A stretch of 64,000 bases of DNA from Rapana venosa (GCA_028751875.1 CM054167.1:29751487-29815486), one strand, 5' to 3'; positions 10,433 to 22,276 are shown, counted from the stretch's first letter. The notes: generated by a model not told the origin, from the letters alone. Numbers and translations are program-made.

Positions 10433-12850
10433 TTTTTATTAGATGGTATGATATGAAATGATAGTAATATGTGATAATATATAATAATAAATGAAATGAT
10501 TGAATAGTGATAAAAATATATGAAAAGATTAATATGTGAAATAAATATAACTCCAGGAATTCCACAGTGCGCACTACACAAAACAACACACAGCCCAGCA
10601 TTCACAGTGCGCACAACACAGCCCCAGCATTCCACAGTGCACACACACAGCCCCAGCATTCCACAGTGCACACCACACACAACGCATGACCACACAGCCC
10701 CAAGCATTCCACAGTGCACAACACACAACACAGCCCAGCATTCCACAGTGCGCACACACACAAACAACAACACAGCCCAGGCATTTTACACAGTGCAACA
10801 CACCACACAGCCCGCATTCCACAGTGCACACACACAGAGCCCAGCAATCCACAGGCAACACAAACACACAGCCCAGCAATCCACAGTGGCGCACACACAC
10901 ACACACACAGCCAGCCTTCCACAGTGCACACACACACAACACTCCAGCCCAGCATTCCATCCACAGTGCGCACACACACAGCCCAGCATTCCACAGTCCA
11001 CACACACACAACACACAGCCCAGCATTCCACAGTGCACACACACACAGCCCAGCATTCCACAGTCCACACAGCACCAACACAACAACCACAGCCCACATT
11101 CAACAGTGCATCACAACACACAGCCCATGCATCCCACATGCGCACACACACAACACACAGCCCAGCCTTCCACAGTGCGCACACACACAGCCCAGCATTC
11201 CACGGTGTGCACACACACAGGACACAGCCCAGCATTCCACAGTGTGCACACACACAGCCCAGCATTCCACAGTGCACACACACACAGCCCAGAGCATTCC
11301 GCAGAGTGTACACACACACAACACACAGCCCAGCATTCCACAGAGCGCACAACCCACACACACAACACCCAGCCCAGCATTCCACAGTGTCACACACCAA
11401 CACGAGCCCGGCAAATTCCAACAGAGCGCACAACACAGACAACACACAGCCCATCCCATTGCACACACACACACAACGCATGACACACAGGCCCAGCAAA
11501 AAAAAAAATTTTCCCCACATGCGCACAACACACAACACACAGCCCAGCATTCCACAGTGCGCACACGACACATAGGAAAAGTGACAACCGCATGACACAC
11601 AGCCCAGCATTCCACAGTGTGTACACACCCACAACGCATGAACACAACAGCCCAGCATTCCACAGTGTGTACACACACACAAGACGCATGACCACACACA
11701 GCCCAGCATTCCACAGTGCACAACACACACAATGCATGACACACAGCCCAGCATTCCACCCGCACAACACAACAACGCATGACACTAACAGCCCAGCATT
11801 CACAGCGCACACACACACAGCCCAGCATTCCCCAGTGGCACGGACACCCAACAATGCCATGTCACACAGCCCAGCATTCCACAGCGCACTAACCACACAC
11901 ACAGCCCAGCAATTCCCCAATGCACACACACACATGAAAATAAGAACGCCTGACAAAACACAGCCCAGCATTCCACAGCGCACACACACACAGCCCAGCC
12001 ATCCCACAGTGCCACACATCACACAATGCATGACACAGCCCAGCATTCCACAGTGCACAAGAACACAACTGCATACACACAGCCCAGCATTGCCACACAC
12101 AACGCATGACCACACAGCCCAGCAATTCCAACAGCGCACACTCTCACAATGCATGACACACAGCCCAGCATTCCATAGTGCCACACAACTACAACGCATT
12201 GACACACAGCCCGCATTCCACAATGTGTGCACACACACACAGGACACACAGCCCAGCATTTGCGCAGTGCAACCCACGACACACAATGCATGACACACAG
12301 CCCAGCAATTGCACAGTGCACACACACACACAACGCATGACAACACCGCCCAGCATTTCCCACACCAGTGCGGCACACACATACACACAACGCATGACAC
12401 ACAGCCCAGCATCCCACAGTGCCACACCCATACACACAACGCATGACACACAGCCCAGCATTCACCACAGTGCGCAACACACATACACACAACGCATGAC
12501 ACACAGCCCAGCATTCCACAGTGCACTACACAACACTACAACGCATAGGAACACTCTACAGCCCAGCAATTCCACAGTGCGCACACACACACTAACTCAC
12601 ATCGCATGACACAGCGCCAGCATTCCACCAGTGCTACACACACGAACATCGCATAAACACACAGCCCAGCATTCACAGTTGCACACACACAACGCATGAC
12701 ACACAGCCCAGCATTCACACACTCAATGCCTGAAACACCCAGGATTTCAACAGTGTAAAACACACATCAACGCATGAAACAGCCCAGGATTTCACAGTGT
12801 ACACACATACAACGCAATGACCACAGCCCAGCCATTCCCCCACAGTGTAA
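9830..12850. repeat. ~44-bp minisatellite (CCCAGCATTCCACAGTG), copy 1
   Basis: About 70 degraded units of ACAGCCCAGCATTCCACAGTG followed by a CA tract and, in the longer units, AACGCATGAC. Unit length ranges from about 30 to 48 through loss of the CA or CGCATGAC part. It is interrupted by an A/G island at 10285-10555. The long frames encoding WNAGLCV-like (minus) and PAFHSAHTH-like (plus) peptides are by-products of the array. Confidence 0.95.
10285..10555. other. Poly-A, poly-G and AT island in the minisatellite, copy 1
   Basis: An A run of about 27 is followed by GCT, a G run of about 50, GGTATAAAGGGGGGGTTAATATATAA, a second G run of about 40, then AT-rich sequence to 10550 where minisatellite units resume. 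Copy 3 has nothing like it. Long pure G runs of this kind are often sequencing or polishing artefacts. The TATA/AT part could instead be a real insertion. Confidence 0.7.
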
Positions 12851-12854
12851 CCAC

Positions 12855-13225
12855 ACACACAACACAACTGCCCCTATAGGGAATTTTGGGCCCAGCGGGC
12901 CAGTTCTATATAAACAGCATACTCACCTTCTGGAAATACTGTCTAGAAATTTCTCTTTCTATCACTATTTATTTCTGCCCTGTTTCCTTTACTCCTGTCA
13001 CCTCCTTATTGTCATATTTTCTGCCTCCTTGTCCAGTCCCTCCTGCCATTTTTTTTCCACAAAGACTTAAAAAGATAACAATCCTCTCTTGTGCCAAAGT
13101 TGGAGATGCGCTGGCCTGACTTGTCAAGTGGTTAACGCAGTGTGTGCATTTTCACTAATATAACAGACAACAATAGTTGCTGTCGAAACCTTCCAAAATG
13201 AAAAAAAGAAGAAGAAGAAGAATCA
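12855..13225 (+). mobile_element. Interspersed repeat D, forward, copy 1
   Basis: Runs from CACCTTCTGGAAATACTGTC through TATTTCTGCCCTGTTTCC, CACAAAGACTTAAAAAGATA and GACTTGTCAAGTGGTTAACG, and ends in a GAAGAAGAAGAA tail. The same element recurs at 41085-41430, 48745-49075 and, in reverse, 13270-13640. Its repeated 3' GAA tail is typical of a retroposed element, but its origin is unknown to me. Confidence 0.65.
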
Positions 13226-13269
13226 CACACCCCATGAAACAGCCCCAGGGGTTAACAACATTTCATCTT

Positions 13270-13640
13270 TCTCATCGTAGAACGCTCAGACCAGACAGAG
13301 CAACTATTATTGTCTGTCATAATGAGCGAAAATGTGTTGCGCTGCTGTTAAAGCGCCCTGAAAAGTCAGGCCAGCACATCCAACTTTGACCGTGGGAGAG
13401 AGAAAATTTTATCTTTAAGTCTTTCTGGGGGGAAAGGCGGAGAATGGACAAGACAGAAAATAGACAGGGAGGAGGTGACGGGAAGAAAAGGAACGAGGCA
13501 GAAACAAAGAGAGGAATAGAAAGAGTGATATTCCTAGCACAGAATTATCCAGAAGGTTATGGGGATGCTGATTTATACTGACAGGCCCCCAGCAAATCCA
13601 AGGGGGACACAGATTTCCGGAAGGTGGGGAGCTATTTAAG
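13270..13640 (-). mobile_element. Interspersed repeat D, reverse, copy 1
   Basis: Reverse complement of repeat D. Together with 12855-13225 it forms a large inverted repeat with arms over 180 bases long. The counterparts are 29654-30024 (copy 2) and 41465-41830 (copy 3). Confidence 0.65.
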
Positions 13641-13664
13641 AATTTATACAGACAGCCCCCCCCC

Positions 13665-14040
13665 CCTACATTCCCTATGGAGGAAGAACAACATGAAACT
13701 TCAATGACCTGGCTCCAGAAGTTGGGTTTGAATCTCGCAAGCAGCAGCAGAGTCTGGTGAATTAAGTAGGTACGGGGATACCGATGGTCTCCCAGGTCAC
13801 TGTAAGCGCAGAACTGCCAGTGCCCTATATTCCTCATTGATGTAAATTGCACAATCAGTAAGCAAAATTTGCACATAATCATATCGGCTCTGTGGGTTAT
13901 GGAAACACAAACATAACCCAGCATGCATTCTGTACCTGGGGAGGAATGGACTCCGCCAGGTTCAGCTTGCCTAAAGACAACAGGGCCTGCAAACGCTGAG
14001 CATGCCCCAGTGAATCCTGTGGGAGTGAAGGCAAAGAAGA
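13665..14040 (+). mobile_element. Possible tRNA-derived SINE (family E), copy 1
   Basis: A B-box-like GGGTTTGAATCTC at about 13725 is followed by GTCTGGTGAATTAAGTAGG, GGTCTCCCAGGTCACTG and a body ending near AAGGCAAAGAAG. The counterparts are 30049-30424 and 41880-42235. I see no clear A-box, so the SINE call is tentative. Confidence 0.4.
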
Positions 14041-14189
14041 ACTTCTCTTGTTATTCATTTTATTTTTATTTTATTTTTACGAAGAAGTACTAGTATCAAG
14101 ACACTACAGCCATGTACTGGTCATTCCTTCCCACAAAACATATTAAGGAGTAGTCCTCGTTCATTCATTCCGCAATACGGTAAAGAAGT

Positions 14190-14335
14190 TATTGGTTATC
14201 AAGAGTCCCATTGCACAAGACTATAAAAACCAAGGCCTTGTGTCCTTTGGCACACACATTAAAAACCTGTTCCTGCCATTCGGAAGAGTAGGCCATTGTG
14301 TGCCGGTAGGAACGGATGACAATAACCCCCCCCCC
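14190..14335 (+). mobile_element. SINE family A middle fragment, copy 1
   Basis: Contains GGAAGAGTAGGCCATTGTG and GGAACGGATGACAAT, the body of family A without head or tail. It is followed by a C run and the GAACCTCCGGAGCCC repeat. The counterparts are 30574-30719 and 42390-42535. Confidence 0.6.
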
Positions 14336-14499
14336 CCTTCACCCAAACCACAGGTGTGTTTAGACTACCATCCCCGAATCGGAATTGTGGCAACCTAAAG
14401 TGGTGGGAGACGGTCACCTACACAACAACCTCACCACCACTGTGAACCTCCGGAGCCCTAGCCCAGGAACGGATGGAAAAAAAACAATAAAAAAAAGAA

Positions 14500-15300
14500 A
14501 AAAGTGTGGTATATCAGGTGACAGTCATGACAGCAGATGGAAGGAAATCTTCTTTTCTTCTTAACCTAGCACGAAGAACCTCTAGTAATGATGATGATGA
14601 TGATGATGTTGGAATTTATATAGCGCTGAATGTGAATGTAAACTGGCGGGGGGGGTGGGGGGAAGAGGGGGTGTTATGTATACGCCAAAAAAAAAAAAAA
14701 TCTCTCCATCAGTTGAAACTCAGAGCTGTAGCTGAGAAAAAACAACCCCCCCCACCCACAGAAATGAAGGACACCGTTCTGTACACACTGTCATGTTCAT
14801 CAAACTGTACGTCAGCCTTTCCCCCCCCTTCCATTCTCCCTCCCCCAGCTTGCGCTGCCAGGTTCACGTCACCAATGCCAGATTTGGGCGTATGCCGCCG
14901 CTTTTCCCTCACCCCGCCCACCAGAAGGTGGACGCGTTTCCGACTTTGGGATTGCATGCTGGGTATGTTCCTGTTTTCCCGTGACCCGGTTGAACGCCGA
15001 CAATGAAATTACAGGGTAGTTAACCTGCATACCTTCTCTTATATATAAATATATATATATACACATACACCACACATGAAGGGAATCAAAGGGGGCACTA
15101 GGCAGGTTGCACTTGTAAACTGACTAACGATTGTAAAAAAAAAAAACACCCCCAAAAAACAACCAAACCCGTGCTTAATTAACAGGGCAACACCGAGTAT
15201 TTAACTCACGACTCATGGACCCGTTGGGATTGTCGTTGGAATGGCCTTAACCATTCTGCAATAGCGTCATCATGTACTTAGTCTAGATTTCTCATCTCCC
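14500..15300. other. Intron stretch with TTTATATAGCGCTGAA element, copy 1
   Basis: Contains (GAT)n at about 14588, then GGAATTTATATAGCGCTGAA (a motif repeated at 15855), a G run, and a GC-richer stretch at 14850-15000 between C-rich and AT-rich flanks. The GC-rich stretch is conserved in all three copies (31234-31384, 43020-43170) and has short frames on both strands. I do not recognise a protein, and it lies between exons C2 and D where RPA2 leaves no room for an extra exon. Confidence 0.4.
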
Positions 15301-15390
15301 CTCCACCCTCACCCCCTCCCCTAAAAAGGGGAACGATCACCACCCACCAACCCACCACAACAGTCGACAACGTCCAGAGTGAGAGCGTAA

Positions 15391-15499
15391 CTGGCACTGT
15401 AGATGTAGCGAAGGGCTGGGGTGTTGTCGGCGAAGGACTCAAGTTGGGCCAGGATGGCTGGAGATAGTCTGTGAACGACACTTTCCATGGTTTGGTGAA
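15391..15499 (-). CDS. POLR1B: POLR1B exon C2, copy 1
   Basis: Minus-strand exon after acceptor GTGTCGGCAG. It reads ESVVHRLSPAILAQLESFAD and then N, after which a frameshift hides the APRN-YQCQ end that copy 3 shows better. The donor GT is replaced by TT in this copy. In RPA2 the matching segment is the PF-x-D-x-N-x-x-PRN-x-YQCQ region. Confidence 0.7.
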
Positions 15500-15569
15500 C
15501 TGCCGACACAACACGACACGACATGACATAACATCAAGTGTTAGCCTCCTCCACCTCCTCAACCGTCTG

Positions 15570-15830
15570 CGCAATGATCTTATCTGCTGCTACGGGATCT
15601 TATCTTGCTGCTACGGGATCTTAACTTGCTACTACGGATTCTTATCTTGCTGCTCCGGGATCTTATCTTGCTGCTATGGAGCTTATCTTGCTGCTATTGG
15701 ATCTTAACTGCTGCTACGATTCTTATCTTGCTACTATAGATCTTACTTGCTGCACGGACTTATCTTGCTGCTATGGATCTTTATACAGGCTGCTATGGAT
15801 CTATCTTGCCTGCAATGGGTCTTATAATAA
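15570..15830. repeat. 20-bp minisatellite (TTGCTGCTATGGATCTTATC), first part, copy 1
   Basis: About 13 degraded units, ending in (AATAATAAT) and a TTTATATAGCGC element. The counterparts are 31954-32214 and 43745-44010. Confidence 0.9.
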
Positions 15831-15914
15831 TAAAAATAATAATAATGAAGATGTATGAATTTATATAGCGCTGAATCTTGTAAAGCAACAAATCCAAAGC
15901 GCTCAGATGACTTT

Positions 15915-16137
15915 TTTTTTTTTTAAAATATCGAGGAAAAATGGAATACGCACTCATGTGCTTTTTCCTTTTACATCCAGGGGGGTCCCCCGTGTGGATG
16001 TGGTTTTGTAAATTTTGTCATCTGTTCCCACCTGCACAAATGGCCTACTCTTACAAAAAGCAGAACAGGATTTAACGTGTGCGCAAGATGTTCTGCATGC
16101 GTTCGCACACGGCCTGGTTTATATTCTCATCCAAAGG
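15915..16137 (-). mobile_element. SINE family A, reverse, inside the 20-bp array, copy 1
   Basis: Tail (AAATATCGAGGAAAAATGG) and middle (GGCCTACTCTTACAAAAAGC) of family A, joined directly to resumed 20-bp units at about 16137. The counterparts are 32299-32521 and 44090-44307. Confidence 0.75.
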
Positions 16138-16850
16138 TTCTTATCTTGCCTGCTATGGATCTTATCTTGCTGCTTGCTGCTATGGATCTTATCTGCAGCT
16201 ATTGGATCTTATCTGCGCTATGGATCTTTAGCTTGCTGCTATGGAATTCTGAGCTTGCTGCAATGGATCTAGCTTGCTGCTATGGACTTAGCTTGCTGCT
16301 ATGGATCTTATCTGCTGCTATGGATCTTATCTTGCCTGCTATGGAAATCTTATCTTGTTGCTATGGGTCTTATCTTGCTGCTATAGATCTTATCTTGCTG
16401 CTACTAATGGAACTTATCTTGTTGCTATGGACCTATCTTGTTGCTATGAATCATATTCTTCCTGCAATGGATCCTATCTTCCTGCTATGGGTTCCTTATC
16501 TTGCTGCTAAGATCTGATCTTGCTGCTACAATGGATCTTATCTTGTTGCTCTGGGACCTTAATCTTGCTGCTTTGGGGAAAAATAAAATCTTATCTTGCT
16601 GCTATGGATCTTATATTGCTTGCTAGGGGTCATATCTTGCTGCTATGGGTCTTATCTTTGCCTATGGGTCTTATCTTGCTGCTAAGGGTCTTATCTTGCT
16701 GCATATCTTGCTTGCTATGGGTCTTATCATGCTGCTATGGAATCTATCTTGCTGCTATGGGTCTTATCTTACTGCTATGGGTCTTATCCTTCCTTCGTCT
16801 TGCTGCTATGGGTCTTATCTTGCTGCTATGGATCTTATCTTGCTATCATA
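16138..16850. repeat. 20-bp minisatellite, second part, copy 1
   Basis: About 35 units of TTGCTGCTATGGATCTTATC with many indels. The counterparts are 32522-33234 and 44308-44992. Confidence 0.9.
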
Positions 16851-16919
16851 TTAACACCAACACAGCAGCAGACAAGCCAGCACAAGAAAATCCACACACA
16901 ACATCTCTTGGAGGTGGTT

Positions 16920-17115
16920 ATTTGTGCGAGGTTGTGAGTGTGTAGGTGTGTGTGTGGTCACAATGAGTGAGTGGTATGTGTGTGTAGTGTGTGTGTGATG
17001 TAGTGTGTTGTGTAGTGTGTGTGTGTGTAGTGTGTTGTGTAAGTGTGTTGTGGTATGTGTGTGTGTAGTGTATGTGTGTAGAGTGTGGTGGTGTTAAGGT
17101 GTAAGTGGTGTACAC
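16920..17115. repeat. (GTGTGTAG)n microsatellite, copy 1
   Basis: Degraded GTGTGTAGT units. The counterparts are 33304-33499 and 45055-45245. Confidence 0.85.
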
Positions 17116-17399
17116 ACCTACATTAGTGGGCAAATTAGCAATACGAGCATTTTAGGAACACTATGTTGCATAATTATTACGACTTCTCATTAAGTATTAC
17201 ACCGAAGACAAATGCGATGTATCAGGCGATAATAAGCGTTTTGCCCTGCTGATATTTTTGTTCAATGCCAAGACGATTTGCACGTACAAAATCAGAGCAG
17301 CTCTTCAACATCACACACACATTCAGAGTTGTAGGCAAGCAACACCTCTCCTTACCCACTACAGTCAATTCATCCCAACTTCCTCAAATCACTTCACCA

Positions 17400-17840
17400 G
17401 TGTAATGAGATAAGACATCTAGAAAAGGCAGATGATGAATCATTTTTCACCAGATGAAGGGAGAATGTGTCACTCCAGATGATGGTGAACTGCTGTCTCT
17501 CCAGATGATGTTGAACCTGTCTCTCCAGATGAAGTGGGTGAACCTGTCTCTCCAGATGAGATGGTGGATCCGGTTTCTCCAGATGTGGTGAACCAGTCTC
17601 TTTCCCCATACATGAGGTAGTAATGTTATTGGTTTGGTTTTTCCAGATGATGGTGAACTGTGCTCTCCAGATGATGGTGAACCGTCTCTCCAGATGAATG
17701 ATAGGATCGTTTTCCTCACAGGATGAAGAAGAACCGTCTCTCCAGATGCTGGTGAAACTGTCTCTCCAGATGATGAAGAACCTGTCTCTCAGATGATAAT
17801 GTGTCTCTCCAGATGATGAATCTGTCTCTCCTCCTTCCCA
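17400..17840. repeat. 24-bp minisatellite (CTCTCCAGATGATGGTGAAC), copy 1
   Basis: About 18 degraded units of a 24-base repeat. The counterparts are 33784-34224 and 45545-46045. Confidence 0.9.
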
Positions 17841-17869
17841 TGATGATTAATTAACGATATCTCTGGCAC

Positions 17870-18085
17870 TCCTCTCACTTGCTTTCCGGCCTCTGTTGTG
17901 TGTGATGGGAAATGGACTGAATTGTGTGACGTTACCAAAAGCACAGCTGTCTATCAAACCCTGTGAATCAGACTCTCTGCCTTCCACTCTCCTGCTGTCT
18001 GAATGCAATGGACTTCCATTCCTCCTGGGGGACCACACCACCTCTAGCATCAAATCCATCTCTGGCTTTTTTCTACAGTCATATA
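17870..18085 (-). other. Conserved unassigned open frame, copy 1
   Basis: Minus-strand frame next to the 24-bp array, preceded by a TAG acceptor-like site. It contains LEVVWSPRRNGSPLHSDSRR and continues to ASERSARD. It is also present at 34254-34469 and, with indels, at 46060-46280. It lies on the POLR1B strand, in the interval where the exon between C and C2 is missing. The first residues loosely resemble the MEVVLIP-x-x-G-x-P stretch of RPA2, but the rest does not match. It may be non-coding. Confidence 0.25.
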
Positions 18086-18200
18086 TATATATATGTGTGT
18101 GTGTGCGTAGCATATAAATATATATTAATAATATATAATATATATATAATATAAATATATATAAATATATATATATATAATATAATATATATATATTCAG
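18085..18200. repeat. (AT)n microsatellite, copy 1
   Basis: ATATATAA-type tract. The counterparts are 34469-34584 and 46280-46390. Confidence 0.9.
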
Positions 18201-18339
18201 CAATTGTCTTGCTGGCCTGAAAAATGCATATAGTGCGGAGTGTATACCATATTACTGATGGTACGTGTGCATGTGTGTGTATCATGTATCACAGTTCTTT
18301 GAATAAACCATGATTCTGGGGGCAACAGTCAAAGTGAGA

Positions 18340-18650
18340 GGCTGTATGACCAGTGGCTCTTCCACTCATGGAATTCCACTTGACAGCTTAGTCTTATAGT
18401 GATCGACTAGACTCTCTAAACTAGGAGGCTGAAACTTGCACATACCCTTATGAGCTGCAGCCCTGGGGGCTAGGTGTTGGCCCTTTGAAGAACATCTCCA
18501 CGCTGACTGTTCCTTATGCCCTCTTCCGAGAGAGGTGGGATGTACTGTGGCAAGGCATCTCCACTATAATCAAATTTCTGCCAGTTTCCGAAACAGCAGC
18601 TGCCTCCTCTGCTGTTTGAGGTTCATCGTCGAAAACGACGGACAACATAC
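18340..18650 (-). mobile_element. Interspersed repeat F, copy 1
   Basis: Contains GACCAGTGGCT, CATGGAATTCCACTT, TTGCACATACCCTTATG and GTTCATCGTCGAAAACGACG. The same element recurs at 34724-35034, 46500-46850 and, inverted and degraded, 60525-60790. The family is not recognised. The strand given is the one with the longest frame. Confidence 0.55.
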
Positions 18651-18945
18651 ATATATAATCATAATATATATTATTATTATTGAGTACATAAGATCATATA
18701 TTGTATGACATACATGGTGTATGTAATAGTGTTCTTGAGAGTAAAGTATATTATTTATATATATATACATTATATATATCTATATATACTATAGTGTACC
18801 TGTGTATGTATGTAATATGGTGTACATATAGAGTATTGAGCAAACAGTGGTATGTATAATGTAACTGTGTATAGTATATTATTTGTTATATATATATAAA
18901 ATATATATTAAATTCTATGTCGAGTGTATATGGACAGAGAGTAAT
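18651..18945. repeat. AT-rich TATA microsatellites, copy 1
   Basis: ATATATAT tracts separated by GAGTATTGAGC and GTGTACATATAGAG motifs. The counterparts are 35035-35329 and 46850-47110. Confidence 0.85.
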
Positions 18946-19056
18946 ACAATCAAGTGCATGTGAAGCTGGGAAAGAGTTGTTGAAAGTGAGGGATGAGGGG
19001 GTCAGAGTTAAGAGGATTTAATCCCCCCTCCGACAGAACTCCAGCAACATCATTCC

Positions 19057-19807
19057 ACTATGACCTCATAGTTATGGGACACCTTTTTTTCCCTAGACCT
19101 CATAGGTTTATGGGACACCTTTCCCTATGACCTCATAGGTTATGGTACACCTAGTCCCCCTAGACCTTATAGATATGGACAACCTTTCCTATGACCTTAA
19201 GGTATGGACATGCCATTCCCTATGACCTTATAGATAGGGACACCTTTTCACCTACACCTTATAGATATGGGACACCTTTCCCTACGACTTCACGATATGG
19301 GACAACACCATCCCTATGACCTTAGATAAGGGAAAACAACCTTCCCTACGACCTTATAGATTATGGACACCTTTCCAACGACAATGGACACACTTTCCTA
19401 CGACCTTATAGATATGGGACCCCTTTCTATGACCTTATCAGAATGGGACACCTTCCCTATTACATGGGAACAACCTTTCCCTAAACGACCTTATAGATAT
19501 TGGGACACCTTTTCCTATGACATGGGACAAATCTTAAACCAATTCCCTACGACCTTATAGATTGGGACACCTTTCCCTATGACATGGACTCCTTTCCCTA
19601 CGACCTTATAGATATGGAGACACCTTTCCTATTTACATGGACACACCTTTCCCTAACGACCTTATAGATATGGACAAAACCTTTCCCACGACCTTATAGT
19701 GATAAGGGACAACCTATCCCTATCGACCTTAAGATAGGGGACACCTTCCCTACGACATGGGACCACCTTTCCCCTACGACCTTATAGGATATACGGGACA
19801 TCCTTTC
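19057..19807. repeat. ~32-bp minisatellite, copy 2
   Basis: Same array as at 2704-3430, with about one extra unit on the left (19057-19080). That unit is the junction between the two large copies. Confidence 0.85.
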
Positions 19808-19951
19808 CTTTAACCCATCTGTAAGAAGCACATCACCACAAATCAGCTGCAGCCTTTATATTATTATCATAATTCTTTTTTTTTCCCCATGTTTTTCTGA
19901 CTGTATTTATTTCTCCATGAGGAGTTTCCTTCCCTTAAGAATATTGGTGCT

Positions 19952-20026
19952 TTTACAGGTCGTTTTCTTGCAACTGAGGAGGTAAACAACTCTGTCTTCC
20001 CCGTGCATGCAGTGCACACGAGAAGA
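19952..20026 (-). CDS. Possible POLR1B exon after F, copy 2 (tentative)
   Basis: Identical image of 3575-3649, offset 16377, with the same weak support. Confidence 0.2.
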
Positions 20027-20091
20027 CTGCCAGTGATCAACACCAAGTCTTCCACTAGCGAAAAGTTCACAATCATAATCAAACATCAGAG

Positions 20092-20212
20092 TGCTGCTGC
20101 AGCAGTCAGTCAGTCATCAGTCATCCATCAGTCAGTCAGTCAGTCAGTCAGTCATTCACCAGCCAGCCCAGCCAGACCACCAGCCAGTCAGCCAGCCAGC
20201 CAGCCAGCCACT
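20092..20212. repeat. (CAGT)n/(CAGC)n microsatellite, copy 2
   Basis: Same tract as 3715-3835 in the second large copy. Confidence 0.85.
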
Positions 20213-20725
20213 TAATAACTTTGTATTAAAGGCTTGTTGAGACTGATTCAACTGTTGGTACAGAAAATAATCATCCTTGTAGTTAGAACAAACTTCTTGA
20301 CAGGCTATCGGATCTAGGCTTTTTCTATCATCTTGTGATTGCATACACACCAGCAATATCCCCTGAAGTCGGATATGTGGCTATCTTCATGGCGGGGGTG
20401 GGCAAACCAGTTGCGTACGCAAAATCTCACTTAATGGTAAACCTCTGCGCTCTAGCCGAGGAATGGAAAAAAAAGAAAAAGAAAAAAAAAAAGAAAGACA
20501 CCAGCAGGGCAGCACACTTCATTAACGCCTTTTTCAGTTGGTTTGTTTTTTTGTGGTTGACATTTTGGACACCGGAACATTTATCTTAAAAACTAGAAAA
20601 ATGGAATCTACCGTCAGGCTATAAAAACCGAACAATATGCAAGTGGATGGGAAGGAATGGTGGTGAGCTACGCCTGGACTGTAGGCAAGCACAGTTCAGC
20701 CCTTGCCCATCCACCCAGCACTGAC

Positions 20726-20813
20726 CTTTACAGGGCCACTATCCAGTGTCCAGCCGCCGACCCACAGGAGGCAAGCCGTCCGAGACCAGTCCTTCCCACA
20801 GCAGTTTCACATC
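20726..20813 (-). CDS. POLR1B: POLR1B exon F, copy 2
   Basis: Exact image of 4349-4436 at offset 16377, with the same premature TAG in place of the expected Gly-Asp. No counterpart was found near the third copy, whose homology begins only upstream of this exon. Confidence 0.65.
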
Positions 20814-20831
20814 CTGCCCGTGTTGTCCCAC

Positions 20832-21797
20832 AGGTTACACACACACACAAACTGTTTTAGATGCTGTGTCTGCCCGAGAGTTATGTGAGAGAGGTGTGTG
20901 ACAGTGTGAGAGTGTGTGAGTGGAGAGTGTGTGTGTGTGAGTGTGTATTGTGTGTATGATGCGTGCTCGGCGAGAGAGTGGTGAGTGAGTGTGTGATGCT
21001 AGAGAGTGTGTGTTGTTTGATATTGTTGTGGGAGAGAGTGTGTGAGAGAGATGTTTGACAGAGAGTGAGTGCCTCTGAGTGTGCGCTGTGTGTGAGGTGT
21101 GGCTGTGTCTGTACATGTGTTATGACTAAATATATACCACACACCCACACACACTCTGACATTAAGCAACAAACACAGATTTTGGAACTAGACGTCTTCA
21201 CAACACCTACTCGCTTTAACACACACACAAACCATAAACACACACACTCACACAAAAACATAACACAACTCACACACAAACACACCACCACACACAAATA
21301 TAAAACACACTCTCACACACACATAATAACACACCACCCAAGCACACCACTCTCAGTCACACTACCACACACAACACACAACAACCCACAAAAAACATAA
21401 CACACACACACACAAACACCCCCCCACACAAAATAAACACACTCCTCAACACCCACATAAAACCGAATAACACCCAAAACACACTACAATACCACACCAC
21501 ATCAAAACCACCCACCCACACGACCAAACAACCACCATAAACACACACCCACACCACCCACACCCACACACAACAATAAACAACCCCCACACCCCCACCA
21601 ACATCAAACATCATCGTCACACCCCCCCCAAAACCACACCCCCACACACACTCTCACACACACACGATAAACCCACCTCCACACCCATAAAAAAAAAACA
21701 ATAAACACACACACAAACACATACACGTACAAATTCCCCCCGACTTAAGCTCTAAGGATCTCCCCCCCCCCCCCCCTCCCCCCCCCCCCCAGCCAAC
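20832..21797. repeat. GT/GA-rich then CA-rich tract, copy 2
   Basis: Same tract as 4455-5420 in the second copy, including the GT-to-CA flip and the C run. Confidence 0.85.
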
Positions 21798-21876
21798 AGT
21801 GAAATTTATGTGTATGCCACCAACCCCCCCACCATTGAGGCTCCACACTGGCCACTTCAGGGAAGGTGGCCAGTGT

Positions 21877-22192
21877 AAAACACAACACCTGTGTGTGCAT
21901 GCAGGGTTTTTTTCTCTTCTTCTGCCAATCTGTTCCTAATTGGGCACACAATTGGCCTACTCTTCCAAAAGGTGGAATGAGTTTTTAACAGTGTGGTTAG
22001 ATGATTCTGCGTGTGTTTTGCACACGGTCTTCAGTTTAACCACTGATCTGAAGGACTTTTGACCACATATCAGTCCAATATTTTTACGTCAAACTGGCAA
22101 TAAAGGGCAAGGGAGGGGGATGGAAGGAACTAAAAGGGAACCTCAAGTGTTCCTGTTGAGGCAGGAGAACCGTCTTGACTGTTCCCCGCCTC
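21877..22192 (-). mobile_element. SINE A-like variant, reverse, copy 2
   Basis: Image of 5500-5815 at offset 16377. Confidence 0.6.
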
Positions 22193-22276
22193 ACACCTTC
22201 TGGGTGTAGTCCATGAGACAAGAGTCTGTACCATCCTGGGTTAAGCTATGAGGTGATGGATGATAAAAAAAAGGAA

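Larger units (their letters stand above)
2704..19056. repeat. Tandem segmental copy 1 (16.35 kb)
   Basis: The sequence from 2704 recurs from 19081 at a constant offset of 16377 up to about 11.16 kb, and at 16384 after about 11.3 kb. Every landmark compared falls at the same offset: exons, SINEs, homopolymers and apparent indel errors. The block holds POLR1B exons C2, D, E and F on the minus strand and several tandem arrays. It could be a real very recent duplication, but the shared frameshifts make duplicated assembly of the same noisy sequence more likely. Confidence 0.9.

Noticed and set aside
10520..12526. Very long open frames (up to 378 codons) with WNAGLCV- or PAFHSAHTH-type repeats
   Set aside because: They follow the 44-bp minisatellite exactly, occur in several frames on both strands at once and repeat in copy 2. 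They are by-products of the array, not proteins.
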